Assembly (NCBI RefSeq): GCF_003864295.1
Contig: NZ_BDQK01000017.1
Span: 372,001-436,000, forward strand
Source: Aphanothece sacrum FPU1
GTDB taxonomy: Bacteria > Cyanobacteriota > Cyanobacteriia > Cyanobacteriales > Microcystaceae
Reading direction: 5' to 3'
Length of the DNA: 64,000 nt
Positions 47,047-57,040 of this stretch are shown piece after piece. Position 1 is the stretch's first letter, and the number at the start of each line of letters is the position of its first letter. The translations under genes were made by a program, and so were the position numbers. Under the pieces are notes generated by a model. The model saw nothing but the letters and a program-made list of their open reading frames with translations, made no database searches and was not told the origin of the DNA.

Positions 47047-47985
47047 TTAGAGAACAGAAAACTCCCCAAGAATTTTAACTTCAGGCTCTAATAAAACAGA
47101 CCAACGGGACTCTACTTGTTCCTGAACATGATGAATTAGCCGAAAAATGTCTTCAGCCGTTGCCTGACCACAATTAAGAATAAAATTAGCATGACGTTGA
47201 GACACTTCCGCATCTCCAAGACGATAACCTTTAAGTCCTAATTCTTCAATTAACCAACCGGCCGCATGGGGAGTGGGATTACGAAAAACACTGCCACAAC
47301 TAGGCTTATCATAGGGTTGAGAACTTTTACGCTGTTGTAAATTATTCTGGGTGGTAGCCATCACTTCTTCCCTAGTAAACCCAGGTTGCAGTTGAAACGT
47401 TGCTTCAATCACCAAACGTTGATCTCCTTGTAAGGCAGAAGTACGATAACTGTAATTGAGTTGTTCTGGGGTCAAAGTTGCTACGGTTCCATTGGGAGAG
47501 ACAACCAGCGCACTGACTAAACAATCAGCCGCAGATTGATTGTGAGCCCCGGCATTCATCACCACCGCACCGCCAACGGTTCCAGGGATACCTACAGCCC
47601 ATTCTAAGCCACGCCAACCCAGTTTAGCTACTTGCCAAGCTACCTTTGCTATGGGTTCCCCTGCCGCCACTGTAATGCGTGCTGAGTCCATATCCACTTG
47701 CCGATGACGTAAATGGCGGGTACTCAAAACCAATCCATCAATACCGCGATCGCTAATCAGTAGATTAGAACCAGCCCCTAAGAGCATCAGAGGTAAATCT
47801 TGTTGTTGAAACCAGTCGAAGGTAGCTTGTAAATCTTCCCAAGTGCGGGGGGCCGCATACCATTCGGCTTTTCCTCCCACCCGATAGGAAGTATGGGAGG
47901 CTAGAGAAACATTAGGATAAATATGGTAATCACTGGCACACAGTTGGATAGGAGACAATGGGGGGCAGGATAAACTTAGGCTCAT
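47047..47985 (-). CDS. murB: UDP-N-acetylenolpyruvoylglucosamine reductase
   Basis: 312 residues; FAD-binding SYRVGGKAEWYAAPRTWEDL and GAGSNLLISDRG, then GCGSVFRNP with the catalytic Ser. It reduces UDP-GlcNAc-enolpyruvate in peptidoglycan synthesis, directly after murC in the pathway and in the operon. Stop is 96 bp before the YbaB start. Confidence 0.97.
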   Translation of the reverse strand: MSLSLSCPPLSPIQLCASDYHIYPNVSLASHTSYRVGGKAEWYAAPRTWEDLQATFDWFQQQDLPLMLLGAGSNLLISDRGIDGLVLSTRHLRHRQVDMDSARITVAAGEPIAKVAWQVAKLGWRGLEWAVGIPGTVGGAVVMNAGAHNQSAADCLVSALVVSPNGTVATLTPEQLNYSYRTSALQGDQRLVIEATFQLQPGFTREEVMATTQNNLQQRKSSQPYDKPSCGSVFRNPTPHAAGWLIEELGLKGYRLGDAEVSQRHANFILNCGQATAEDIFRLIHHVQEQVESRWSVLLEPEVKILGEFSVL

Positions 47986-48104
47986 GGGCTTAATGACAAG
48001 TAGGAGAGGTCAACTGAAAGGGAGGACTGATAATCAAGAGAATTGTTTCCCAAGTTTTCGCTTAAAACTCGGAAAATTTTCCTTGGTTTAACGTAATATT
48101 GCCA

Positions 48105-49514
48105 TTAAGAAGGATCGTAACTGGCTATTACTTGGGGGATAATTTGATTGAGATTACCCGCTCCCAGAAACAGAACTAAATCCCCTGATTGGAGAATTTC
48201 TGGCAATAATTGGGTTAAACTCGATAAATCGGGTTCGTAAATGACTTGAGAGTGATGTTGTTTAACTGCTTCGGCCACATCTTGACCTTGGAGATGAGAA
48301 ATATTAGCTTCTCCGGCACTATAAATGTCCGTTAAGATGACCAAATCGGCCGCTTTGAAGGACGTAGCAAAATCCTCTAAAAAGGTCATAGTGCGAGTAT
48401 AACGATGAGGCTGGAAGATAGCTACGACACGAGAGGAAGACTCAGAGCCTAATTTTGAACGAGCGGCTGAGAGAGTGGCTTGGATTTCGCTGGGATGGTG
48501 AGCATAATCATCAATAAAAGTAATTCCGTTACATTCTCCCCGAAACTCAAAGCGTCGTTTTGCTCCTTCAAATGACTCTAACCCTTGGGCAATGACATCA
48601 AACTCCAGTCCTAGCTTACGTCCAACCGCGATCGCAGCTAAGGCATTACTAACATTATGTTCTCCAGGAATGGTTAGGTGCATTTGACCTAAATACTGGC
48701 CCCATTCCCAAACATCGGCTGTTGTACCATTGACATCATAGGTAATATTTTTAACGGTATAATCAGCTTGTTTAGCAGGATCAAGACTGTAAGTAATCGT
48801 AGGATTTAATTGAGTGCTGATCCGTTCACAATCTAGACATCCCACTAGAATGTCACATTGAGACTCAAACACCTGAAAAATTTTCACCACATCTTCCAAA
48901 CTTTCATAGTGATCAGGGTGATCGAGTTCAATATTAGTCACTACTCCAATATTAGGCCAATGTTTAGTTAACGAACCATCGGACTCATCTGCTTCAGCTA
49001 CCAAATAATCCCCATTACCTAAACGGGCGTTTCCATCCCAGGCGGTCACTTCTCCTCCCACAATGATAGTAGGATCGAGTCCCCCCACCAACAGTACATA
49101 ACCGATTAAACTGCTGGTGGTGGTTTTACCATGAGTACCAGCTACACCAATACTTTTATAATCTTTAATTAAAGCCGCCAAAACATCAGAACGGTGAAAA
49201 ACCGGACAGCCTTTTTCTACGGCCGCCGTATATTCTGAATTATTTTGAGCGATGGCCGTTGAACAAATAACTTGAGGTAAAGGATCAGTACAAATTCCAT
49301 CAAGAGGCTGAAAAAATTCTAAATTAGTTGGTTCTTGGCGGCTAAAGATGTGAGTTCCCACCGCTTCTAATCGTTCTGTAATATGACTTGACCGTAAATC
49401 GGAACCAGAGACTCGAATCTGACGCTTGGCTAGGACATAGGCCAAGGCTGACATTCCGATTCCGCCGATACCAATGAAATGGAAAGGTCTTCCGCTAAAA
49501 TCTACCGTTTTCAC
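48105..49514 (-). CDS. murC: UDP-N-acetylmuramate--L-alanine ligase
   Basis: 469 residues. GTG start at 49514 preceded by GAGGAG eight bases upstream. N-terminal FIGIGGIGMSALAYVL, ATP loop GVAGTHGKTTTSS near 117-129, and central FIDDYAHHPSEI. It adds L-Ala to UDP-MurNAc. First gene of murC-murB-ybaB. Confidence 0.97.
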   Translation of the reverse strand: MKTVDFSGRPFHFIGIGGIGMSALAYVLAKRQIRVSGSDLRSSHITERLEAVGTHIFSRQEPTNLEFFQPLDGICTDPLPQVICSTAIAQNNSEYTAAVEKGCPVFHRSDVLAALIKDYKSIGVAGTHGKTTTSSLIGYVLLVGGLDPTIIVGGEVTAWDGNARLGNGDYLVAEADESDGSLTKHWPNIGVVTNIELDHPDHYESLEDVVKIFQVFESQCDILVGCLDCERISTQLNPTITYSLDPAKQADYTVKNITYDVNGTTADVWEWGQYLGQMHLTIPGEHNVSNALAAIAVGRKLGLEFDVIAQGLESFEGAKRRFEFRGECNGITFIDDYAHHPSEIQATLSAARSKLGSESSSRVVAIFQPHRYTRTMTFLEDFATSFKAADLVILTDIYSAGEANISHLQGQDVAEAVKQHHSQVIYEPDLSSLTQLLPEILQSGDLVLFLGAGNLNQIIPQVIASYDPS

Positions 49515-49799
49515 CGTTGCATCTCCTCACACACCACACTATTTAGAGTAAAACGTTTTAGTGAACTGTCCCGACGCTGACGCAAGCGTACAGCGAAAAT
49601 GGGCTTCTTATTCAACAGATATTGATTACGGGTTATGATATCAAAAACTGACCCGTTAATCATTAAGATAGGCCCATTTGCTTAAATAGGCAAAAAAAAA
49701 TTATGGTTTGGGTATTAATAATTTTCAGTCTTTAGGGTATGATTGGGGTCATTAATAATGTTTTAATTGATTTAAGTAAGACACAGAGGGCAAGAAGCA

Positions 49800-50813
49800 G
49801 TGATTAGAGTAGCAATCAATGGGTTTGGGCGTATTGGACGTAATTTTTTACGGTGCTGGTTAGGACGGGAAAATAGTCAGTTGGATTTAGTAGGGATTAA
49901 TGATACCTCTGATCCAGCAACTAATGCCCACCTGTTGAAATATGATTCGATGCTCGGCAAATTAAATGCTGACATCCAGGCAGACGAAAATTCCCTGATT
50001 GTTAATGGCAAAACCATCAAGTGTGTTTCTGATCGTAACCCCTTAAACTTGCCTTGGGCGGAGTGGGGCGTTGATTTGATCATTGAAGCTACTGGGGTTT
50101 TTATTACGGATGAAGGGGCTTCTAAACATATCTTGGCTGGGGCCAAGAAAGTCTTGATCACCGCTCCTGGTAAGGGTGCTAATATAGGTACTTTCGTTGT
50201 TGGTGTTAACCACGAAGACTACGATCACGACAAATTCAACATTATCAGTAATGCTAGTTGTACCACCAACTGTTTAGCTCCTGTGGTTAAAGTCCTGCAT
50301 GAGAACTTCGGTATCATTAAAGGTACTATGACCACTACTCACAGTTATACTGGAGATCAACGTATTCTCGATGCTAGTCACAGAGATTTACGTCGGGCGC
50401 GGGCGGCGGCGGTTAATATTGTTCCTACTTCTACCGGTGCTGCTAAAGCGGTTGCTTTGGTTATTCCTGAAATGAAAGGCAAATTAAATGGAATCGCTAT
50501 GCGGGTTCCTACTCCTAATGTTTCTGTCGTAGATTTAGTAGTGCAAGTTGAAAAAAGCACTATTGCTGAACAAGTCAATGAAGTGTTAAAAGAGGCGGCT
50601 GAAGGAAAAATGAAGGGTATTCTTGAATACAATGATTTACCTTTAGTTTCTTCTGACTATCGCGGAACTGATTCTTCTTCTATCATTGATGCTAGTCTCA
50701 CCTTGGTTATGGGTGGGGATATGGTTAAAGTGATTGCTTGGTATGACAACGAATGGGGTTATTCTCAACGGGTTGTTGACTTAGCTGAAGTTGTTGCTCA
50801 AAAGTGGAAATAA
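49800..50813 (+). CDS. gap2: Glyceraldehyde-3-phosphate dehydrogenase (Gap2-type)
   Basis: 337 residues from GTG 49800 ([27 protein letters not shown]). Catalytic NASCTTNC is near 153, and [17 protein letters not shown] matches the Gap2 form that works with NADP(H) in the Calvin cycle. The distinction from Gap1 rests on this signature. A classical terminator follows 40 bp downstream. Confidence 0.95.
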   Translation: MIRVAINGFGRIGRNFLRCWLGRENSQLDLVGINDTSDPATNAHLLKYDSMLGKLNADIQADENSLIVNGKTIKCVSDRNPLNLPWAEWGVDLIIEATGVFITDEGASKHILAGAKKVLITAPGKGANIGTFVVGVNHEDYDHDKFNIISNASCTTNCLAPVVKVLHENFGIIKGTMTTTHSYTGDQRILDASHRDLRRARAAAVNIVPTSTGAAKAVALVIPEMKGKLNGIAMRVPTPNVSVVDLVVQVEKSTIAEQVNEVLKEAAEGKMKGILEYNDLPLVSSDYRGTDSSSIIDASLTLVMGGDMVKVIAWYDNEWGYSQRVVDLAEVVAQKWK

Positions 50814-50852
50814 TCGACTTAGTGCGGTAAATTATCTATACCTGAAACTTAT

Positions 50853-50881
50853 CCCCCGTACTTTAAATCGGGGGTTTTTTT
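50853..50881 (+). terminator. Intrinsic terminator of gap2
   Basis: CCCCCG-tactttaaat-CGGGGG followed by TTTTTTTT. Confidence 0.93.
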
Positions 50882-50895
50882 CAACAATGAACAAT

Positions 50896-50964
50896 AGACA
50901 TCTCCAAAAACAAAGATTTCACTGCGATGCTACAAGGGTTTGAGGTTAATTTCTGGAGATGTCT
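50896..50964 (+). repeat. 69-bp element bounded by AGACATCTCCA / TGGAGATGTCT
   Basis: An 11-bp perfect inverted repeat with a 47-bp interior, MITE-like, inside the gap2-permease spacer. Confidence 0.55.
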
Positions 50965-51063
50965 AATGGACAATGGATAATGGATAATTCATAATTCATA
51001 ATGGACAATGGATAATTCATAATTCATAATGGATAATTCATAATTCATAATTCATAATTCATA
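50965..51063 (+). repeat. ATGGATAATTC/ATAATTC tandem tract
   Basis: Mixed GGACAATGGATAAT and ATAATTC units that run right up to the permease ATG. No ribosome-binding site can be read inside. Confidence 0.85.
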
Positions 51064-52245
51064 ATGTCTGTTTCTCTACCTCCTATTGTTCAAATTAGTC
51101 CTATACGTTGGATATACAAAAATCTATTTAGCACTTGGTATAACAGTCTTTTAACAGTTATTAGTCTGTTATTTGTATATTGGATAAGTTCAACTTTTTT
51201 GATTTGGGCCTTTACTCTAGCTCAATGGGGAGTCATTGGCGCAAATTTACGCTTATTTTTTGTTGGTCAATATCCCGTCGAATTATTATGGCGAACTTGG
51301 ACAACTTTGGCGATTATTATGGGTTTAGGAGGTTTATCTTGGGGTCTATTAATTCGTAGTCAACCTCTATTTAATCTTATTAATTTAACCATTTTAGGAA
51401 TTTTAGCAGCTTTGTCTATTTTTGTCGCTATTCCTGTCGGTATTCTGGCCACTCTTAAACTGCTAGGAATGCTAATTTTATTAGTTTTTATAGCATTTTT
51501 TGCACAAAAATTAGGTGAAAAAATTCCCACTCTAGTCACTTGGTTATCATTAATTTGGTTATCAAGTTTTTTTATTATTCTCTGGTTATTAGAAGGCGGA
51601 TTATTTTTACGAACAGTTAGATTAGATGAATTTAGCGGCTTAATGCTTACGCTTTTAGTCTCTGTTGTCAGTATTGTTTTATCCTTTCCTTTTGGGGTTT
51701 TATTAGCATTAGGAAGACAAAGTTCTTTACCCGTAATTCGTTGGTTATCTATTGCTTATATTGAATTAATCCGCGCTTTACCTTTAATTGGTATTTTGTT
51801 TATGGCTCAAGTCATGTTACCTTTGATTTTACCCGAAGGAGTGCGTCTAGAAAGGGTTGTAAGAGCGATGGCTGGTGTTACTTTATTTAGTGCAGCTTAC
51901 TTAGCAGAAAATGTGCGCGGGGGGTTACAATCCGTTCCTAAAGGACAAATAGAAGCAGCTAAAGCTTTAGGTTTAAATAGTGTTTTTGTTTTGACTTTTA
52001 TCGTTTTACCCCAAGCATTAAAAGCAGTTATTCCTAGCATTGTGGGACATTTTATTAGTTTATTTAAAGATACTTCCTTATTAGCTATTGTGGGATTAGT
52101 AGATTTATTAGGAATATCTCAATCGATTTTAGGTAATCCTAAATTTATCGGTCGTTATGCCGAAGTTTATTTATTCATAGCAATTATTTATTGGGTATTT
52201 TGTTATTCTATGTCTTGGGTAAGTCGTCAGTTAGAAAAAACATAA
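51064..52245 (+). CDS. natH: Amino-acid ABC transporter permease (NatH/AapM/BztC-like)
   Basis: 393 residues with about eight membrane segments; the second half carries the EAA loop (IEAAKALGLNSVFVLTFIVLPQALKAVIP). The N-terminal long extension fits the second permease of general/acidic amino-acid transporters (BztC/AapM). The partners (binding protein, other permease, ATPase) are not adjacent, and the start lies directly on the repeat tract. Symbol is by resemblance to the N-I transporter and tentative. Confidence 0.8.
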   Translation: MSVSLPPIVQISPIRWIYKNLFSTWYNSLLTVISLLFVYWISSTFLIWAFTLAQWGVIGANLRLFFVGQYPVELLWRTWTTLAIIMGLGGLSWGLLIRSQPLFNLINLTILGILAALSIFVAIPVGILATLKLLGMLILLVFIAFFAQKLGEKIPTLVTWLSLIWLSSFFIILWLLEGGLFLRTVRLDEFSGLMLTLLVSVVSIVLSFPFGVLLALGRQSSLPVIRWLSIAYIELIRALPLIGILFMAQVMLPLILPEGVRLERVVRAMAGVTLFSAAYLAENVRGGLQSVPKGQIEAAKALGLNSVFVLTFIVLPQALKAVIPSIVGHFISLFKDTSLLAIVGLVDLLGISQSILGNPKFIGRYAEVYLFIAIIYWVFCYSMSWVSRQLEKT

Positions 52246-52251
52246 AATAAC

Positions 52252-52335
52252 GGTTCTACTTTACTCTTAAACCCGCGTAGGCGGGTTTTGTGTTTATAGC
52301 TTAACCCTTAAGGGTTTAAGTTTATTATTTTGGTT
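52252..52335 (+). mobile_element. Copy H of the multi-hairpin element (internal deletion)
   Basis: Starts GGTTCTACTTTAC, then AAACCCGCgtagGCGGGTTT, arm, and CTTAACCCTTaAGGGTTTAAG; the central part of the family is missing. Confidence 0.6.
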
Positions 52336-52364
52336 TTGAGTAGGTGGGAATAAATATAGAAATT

Positions 52365-52703
52365 ATGGCACTACAAAATCCTTTTAGCTTAAAAGAAGGC
52401 GATATTTTACCGATTCAAGTATTGTTCCAAGGGACATTAATTAATAATCCCTTAGTTGAATATTTAGGGCAAACAATTAGTGTTAGTAATAATGGAATAG
52501 CATTGATTCCCATTGGTGCATCAGGATTGCAAGTTATTGAAGCAAGTTATACTGATCCTAACTCCAACAATCCACCGATTTCTTATGCAGCAACCTTGAC
52601 CGCACAATCAGTTCTCGAACCCCAATCTTTAGGATTATTAACAGCAACAACGGCCTTAGGAATCAGTCAAATTTTGAATCGTCGAATGAAAAAGAAAGCT
52701 TAA
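52365..52703 (+). pseudogene. C-terminal piece of a DUF4198-like exported protein
   Basis: 112 residues from ATG 52365 (GTG 52344 is the open start; an in-frame stop precedes it). The segment ISVSNNGIALIPIGASGLQVIEASYTD...PPISYAATLTAQ resembles the end of DUF4198/NikM-type periplasmic proteins, with a C-terminal membrane segment and basic tail (RRMKKK). No signal peptide or N-terminal domain is present and copy H sits directly upstream, so the gene is probably 5'-truncated. A metal-uptake context fits the B12-related neighbour, but function is inference. Confidence 0.5.
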
Positions 52704-52743
52704 CAATTGCTATCGTCAATAATCAGTAAAATGGAAAGAATCA

Positions 52744-52893
52744 AGGGTTCTGATGGGGAACAGCCATCAGAGGTAACGGGGAAAACTCGGTGTAAGTCCG
52801 ATACTGTCCCGCAACTGTGATTTTAAGATCAGTTATGAATCTTTTAATAACTGAGTGAAAGAGTCAGGATGCCCACCCTATTGTTAACTGTTG
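52744..52893 (+). promoter_or_regulatory. Cobalamin riboswitch
   Basis: Paired CTGATGG/CCATCAG, then GGTAACGGGGAAAACTCGG, TGTAAGTCCGATACTGTCCC, CGCAACTGT and GAGTCAGGATGCCCACC are the conserved B12-box parts of cobalamin riboswitches. The ATG of cbiX lies 22 nt after its end. High cobalamin should lower cbiX expression. Confidence 0.95.
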
Positions 52894-52914
52894 TCACTCA
52901 TCTGCGAGGTATAG

Positions 52915-53880
52915 ATGATCACTCAAGCGTTTGCTTCCCCAACAGGGGAAATATTGCCCCCATTGCCCCTAAAACGACCTCTATTGATGATTGGTCATGG
53001 AACTAGGGATCTCGATGGTAAACAAGCTTTTCTCGATTTTGTTGAAGCTTATCAAGCTTTAGATACGTCTCGTCCGGTTATTCCCTGCTTCTTAGAATTA
53101 ACAGAACCTTTGATACAAGAAGGGATTAAAGAATGTGTCGCTGCAGGTTTTACAGAAATGACGGCCCTACCCATACTATTATTTGCGGCCCGTCATACGA
53201 AATTTGATGTCACCAATGCTTTAGATCACGCTAAACAACATTATCCCGGACTAAAGTTCCATTATGGACGACATTTTGGCAATACACCTCTGCTATTAGA
53301 CCTTTGGCGATCGCGTTTAGCACAACTAGACACAGTAACCATCCCACCGGAAGATACAGTATTATTAATTGTGGGTAGAGGTTCGAGTGATCCCGATGCT
53401 AATAGTGATGTCTATAAATTTTCACGTTTGTTGTGGGAAGGAAGTCATTATCGCACAGTAGAAACCTGTTTTATTGGTATTACTCATCCCCGTTTAGAAG
53501 AAGGGTTTGAACGGGCCCGACTTTATCAACCAAAACGCATTATTGTGTTGCCTCATTTCTTGTTTACGGGGGCCTTAGTTAAGAAGATTTTTGAGATTTC
53601 AGCCCAACAACAAGGGCAGTATCCAGACATTGAATTGATTAATTTGCCTGAAATTGGTTTTACCTCTGAACTGTTTTCTATTGTACGAGAACGGGAAATT
53701 GAAAGTCAACTGGGACAAACTCAGATGAATTGTGAAATGTGTAAATTCCGTCTCGTATCAGCTTCTGAGAATCATTCTCATGATCATCACCATCATCATG
53801 ATCACCCTCATTCTCATGAACCGGAAGATCCCTATGCCAATGTAGACAAATATCATCGAAAAATTTGGCAAGTTCCTTAA
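52915..53880 (+). CDS. cbiX: Sirohydrochlorin cobaltochelatase (CbiX-like)
   Basis: 321 residues. Two CbiX-type halves: first [15 protein letters not shown] (His of GHGT), second [14 protein letters not shown]. Metal ligand His of ARHTKFDV and of HFLFTG are present. The C-terminal tail is a His run ([16 protein letters not shown]), typical of metal storage in CbiX proteins, after a CEMC motif. It inserts Co2+ into sirohydrochlorin for B12, under the riboswitch. Confidence 0.95.
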   Translation: MITQAFASPTGEILPPLPLKRPLLMIGHGTRDLDGKQAFLDFVEAYQALDTSRPVIPCFLELTEPLIQEGIKECVAAGFTEMTALPILLFAARHTKFDVTNALDHAKQHYPGLKFHYGRHFGNTPLLLDLWRSRLAQLDTVTIPPEDTVLLIVGRGSSDPDANSDVYKFSRLLWEGSHYRTVETCFIGITHPRLEEGFERARLYQPKRIIVLPHFLFTGALVKKIFEISAQQQGQYPDIELINLPEIGFTSELFSIVREREIESQLGQTQMNCEMCKFRLVSASENHSHDHHHHHDHPHSHEPEDPYANVDKYHRKIWQVP

Positions 53881-54148
53881 GGATAAGGAGACTTTTGTCG
53901 GGGTAATTCATGAATTACCTCTGTAGGTTGGGTTGAGGAACGAAACCCAACTTACAATCTATGATCTAACTTGATTTTTAAATTCATAGATAAATAATTG
54001 AGTATTGAATAATTTGTGAAACTGCCATCTTGCCTGTTATTTTTCATTAAAGATTATATTTTATTAATTAACCCGATTTGGTGTTGACGAAAACCCCCAC
54101 TCAAGGTAGATAATAAAAGCAGCGTAATATTTTTTTAATAATCAGGCC

Positions 54149-54505
54149 ATGAACTCCTCTTTTCTCCCACCCGAAGATTTACCCCCTCCCGTCCCCATTG
54201 ACTATCCTTTACGACGCAAACTCGATGAAGTCGTCAGTAAATATTTTTACCAAACCTGCGATAGTCACACACAACGAGTATTATCTCAATGTGGATGGTA
54301 TCTAACCACTTGTAACACCGCTTTAACCTTAGTAATTATTTGTCCAGATTCTCGCAGTAATTGGGAAGTTTTACAATATCTTCCCTCCTGTGGTAAATAC
54401 TTAAAAGAATTTGCAAATCTTGCCAAAATTCGAGTATATCCCGCACCAGGAGAAGGAACTGCTATGGAAGTTTGGGCAGGAGGACAAATCGCTTATCAAA
54501 ATTAG
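54149..54505 (+). CDS. Hypothetical 118-residue cyanobacterial protein
   Basis: Residues 1-30 are Pro-rich; the rest (YFYQTCDSHTQRVLSQCGWYLTTCNTALTLVIICPDSRSNWEVLQYL...) looks like an alpha/beta domain with four Cys. Not recognised. It is 35 bp upstream of the CocE-like gene, same strand, so co-transcription is possible. Confidence 0.6.
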   Translation: MNSSFLPPEDLPPPVPIDYPLRRKLDEVVSKYFYQTCDSHTQRVLSQCGWYLTTCNTALTLVIICPDSRSNWEVLQYLPSCGKYLKEFANLAKIRVYPAPGEGTAMEVWAGGQIAYQN

Positions 54506-54540
54506 TTTAAGCTAGAGATTAAACTAACAATTAAATAGGA

Positions 54541-56157
54541 ATGTTAAGCGTTAAACAAGAAACCCTATCAATGGTAACACGGGACGGAATTCGCCTGGAT
54601 GCGGATATTTATTGTCCTGATAGTTCTGAATCTTTTCCTGTCTTGTTGATGCGGCAACCTTACGGAAGAAAAATTGCTTCAACAGTAGTTTATGCTCATC
54701 CTATTTGGTATGCTTCCCAAGGGTATATTGTAGTTATTCAAGATGTACGGGGACGGGGAACATCTGAAGGAGAATTTGAACTTTTTACCGATGAAATAGA
54801 AGATGGATTAGATACTATTAATTGGGTTTCTCAACTTCCAAAAAGTACAGGAAAAGTGGGAATGTATGGTTTTTCCTATCAAGGGATGACCCAATTATAT
54901 GCAGCTTCTGGTAATCATAAAGCCTTAAAAACAATTTGTCCTGCTATGATCGCTTATGATTTATACAGCGATTGGGCCTATGAAAATGGGGCTTTTTGTT
55001 TACAAGGAAATCTAGGATGGGCGATTCAACTAGCGGCAGAAACTGCTAGATTACAGGGGGATACTATCGCCTTTCAAAAATTATATCAGGCCTCTCGTAA
55101 TTTACCTTTATATGATCCCATTCCTGCTAATCCAAATCTTTTACGAGAAGTAGCGCAAAATTCCTTTTATCATGATTGGTTAAATCATCCCTATCCTGAT
55201 GATTATTGGGGAAATTTATCTCCTAAAAATCTCCTGCAAATGACCGATTTACCCATGTTACATATTGGAGGATGGTTTGATACTTATTTACGAGGTACAC
55301 TCAATCTTTATAAGGCAATGGTAAGTCGGAGTCAATTTCCTCAACATTTGATGATTGGCCCTTGGGGTCATCTTCCTTGGAGTCAAAAAGTTGGCTCTAT
55401 TAATTATAGCAAAGAAGCGATTAGTTATGTCGATAAATATCAAATTCAATGGTTTGATTATTTTCTAAAAAACAAAAAAACTACCTTGATAAATTCTCCT
55501 TCTGTTAGCTTATTTGAAATGGGAACTAATCAATGGAGATATTTTGATTCATTTCCTAATAATCTTCATAATTCTTATTATTTATTTAGCCAAGGATTGG
55601 CTAGTATTAGAGAAGATGACGGACAATTAATAGAGTCTCCCCCAATAGAATCAAGTAGAGATATTATCGTTCATGACCCTTGGCGACCTGTTCCATCTTT
55701 AGGAGGTCATGCTAGTATACCATCAGGATCATTTGACCGTTCTGATATTGATTGCCGTTCCGATGTTTTAACTTATACATCTGAACCGTTAAGGGAATAT
55801 TTATCAATTATTGGTGAAATTTTTCTTGAGTTATATTGTACGGCTGATACTCCAAGTTTTGACTTATGTGCAGTGTTATCTCAAGTTTATCCTGATGGGA
55901 GAGTTTATAATTTTACTCAAGGATATATTCGGGTTGACTCTGATGAAGTTCCTATTAAAATTCCTTTGCAAGCAACTTGTATAAGAATTGAGGCAGGAAA
56001 TTGTTTAAGATTAAGTTTAAGTGGTGCTTTTTTTCCGGCTTATCCTATCAATACAGGAACAGAAAAATTGCCTAATGAAGAGCGATTAATTGATGCTACA
56101 ATTATTACATTAACGGTCAATTGTGGCGGTAATAAATCTTCTCAAATTATACTATAA
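54541..56157 (+). CDS. CocE/NonD family hydrolase
   Basis: 538 residues. X-Pro dipeptidyl-peptidase (S15) fold: MVTRDGIRLDADIYCPD, RGRGTSEGEFE, nucleophile GFSYQGMTQ (Ser about 115), HIGGWFDTYLRG with Asp, and a C-terminal jelly-roll (from about 330). It may hydrolyse esters or acyl peptides; substrate unknown. Ends 5 bp before copy I. Confidence 0.9.
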   Translation: MLSVKQETLSMVTRDGIRLDADIYCPDSSESFPVLLMRQPYGRKIASTVVYAHPIWYASQGYIVVIQDVRGRGTSEGEFELFTDEIEDGLDTINWVSQLPKSTGKVGMYGFSYQGMTQLYAASGNHKALKTICPAMIAYDLYSDWAYENGAFCLQGNLGWAIQLAAETARLQGDTIAFQKLYQASRNLPLYDPIPANPNLLREVAQNSFYHDWLNHPYPDDYWGNLSPKNLLQMTDLPMLHIGGWFDTYLRGTLNLYKAMVSRSQFPQHLMIGPWGHLPWSQKVGSINYSKEAISYVDKYQIQWFDYFLKNKKTTLINSPSVSLFEMGTNQWRYFDSFPNNLHNSYYLFSQGLASIREDDGQLIESPPIESSRDIIVHDPWRPVPSLGGHASIPSGSFDRSDIDCRSDVLTYTSEPLREYLSIIGEIFLELYCTADTPSFDLCAVLSQVYPDGRVYNFTQGYIRVDSDEVPIKIPLQATCIRIEAGNCLRLSLSGAFFPAYPINTGTEKLPNEERLIDATIITLTVNCGGNKSSQIIL

Positions 56158-56162
56158 ATTAT

Positions 56163-56330
56163 GGTTCTATCGGACAAGTTATGCTAAATTATTACAAATG
56201 ATAGACCTTAATTCTTAAGAGTTAAGCTATACAAACAAAGGTTGCCTACGCAACCTAGAATGGCTGTCCGCGCAGGCGGACTTAGTCTTTATAGGATCAG
56301 ACATAAGGTCTGTCATTAATTATTAATTAG
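56163..56330 (-). mobile_element. Copy I of the multi-hairpin element (inverted)
   Basis: In reverse order: GGTTCTATCGGACAAGTTAT end, TTAATTCTtaAGAGTTAA, CTATACAAACAAAG arm, GGTTGCctacGCAACC, GTCCGCgcagGCGGAC, arm, AGACataagGTCT; the far terminal repeat is missing. Confidence 0.8.
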
Positions 56331-56393
56331 TAGGGGCATAATTATCTATTATGCCCCTCAACAAATTAGAACTTAAAATAACTCTTGACTAAT

Positions 56394-56867
56394 TTAAGTT
56401 CCTCCAAATGTTTCTTTAAGAATTTCATCATTATCATCAGCAATCGTCGCTACTAAAGTAATGGCGCGAGAAATTTCTCCAGGAGATAAATCAGCAACCG
56501 TTCGTTGAGTTAATACTACTACTTTGTCTTGCATAATACCGAAACAAGTTTCAAAAGTTTCTCCCCAGTTCATTTCTAGTAATTTTCGCATTAACCCCAG
56601 TTGATCTTTAGCAGGTAATTGTAATACTGGGGCCCAAACTGTTAATAAATCTTCGTCAGTTTCTCCTGTCAGTTGAACAAAGGTTTCCACACTGCCATAA
56701 TGAAACTTCCAGACATATCCTTGTTCATCATGCTGAACCATTGCAGTGTCATTTTGTTGTAAACTACCAATGACGGTTTCTATCACCTCTTGATGGGTGC
56801 TATTTGTTTGGATAAAGTCATCAGGTAGAGGAGTTTCTATTGCCATTTCAGTGATTGAATTTGTCAT
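56394..56867 (-). CDS. YbjN-domain protein
   Basis: 157 residues with the YbjN/CesT-like fold (VIGSLQQNDTAMVQHDEQGYVWKFHYGSVETFVQLT, AVTLVATIADDNDEI). Such proteins are poorly characterised, acting in stress or as chaperones. No operon partner. Confidence 0.8.
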   Translation of the reverse strand: MTNSITEMAIETPLPDDFIQTNSTHQEVIETVIGSLQQNDTAMVQHDEQGYVWKFHYGSVETFVQLTGETDEDLLTVWAPVLQLPAKDQLGLMRKLLEMNWGETFETCFGIMQDKVVVLTQRTVADLSPGEISRAITLVATIADDNDEILKETFGGT

Positions 56868-57040
56868 AGTTTTTAGTTAATTATAGTTAATCCTGAGTAA
56901 TTTAATGACGACTTAGAGGTTATTCTGTTATTATTATCCGTTTTAATGGTATCTGATAGGACAAAATTTTATTAAGTTTGTCGTCAGTTAGTCTCAGGTT
57001 AAGGGAAAATAACTCTAGCACTTGCCGTTAATTAAACATT

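Noticed and set aside
49520-49540. CTCCTCACAC, resembling the core of the small RNA Yfr1
   Set aside because: It is the complement of the murC ribosome-binding site GAGGAG and nearby GTGTGTG; no Yfr1 stem-loop surrounds it.
53678-53911. 77-codon minus frame across the cbiX His run
   Set aside because: It is the reverse reading of the His-rich tail and gives an artificial Asp/His run.
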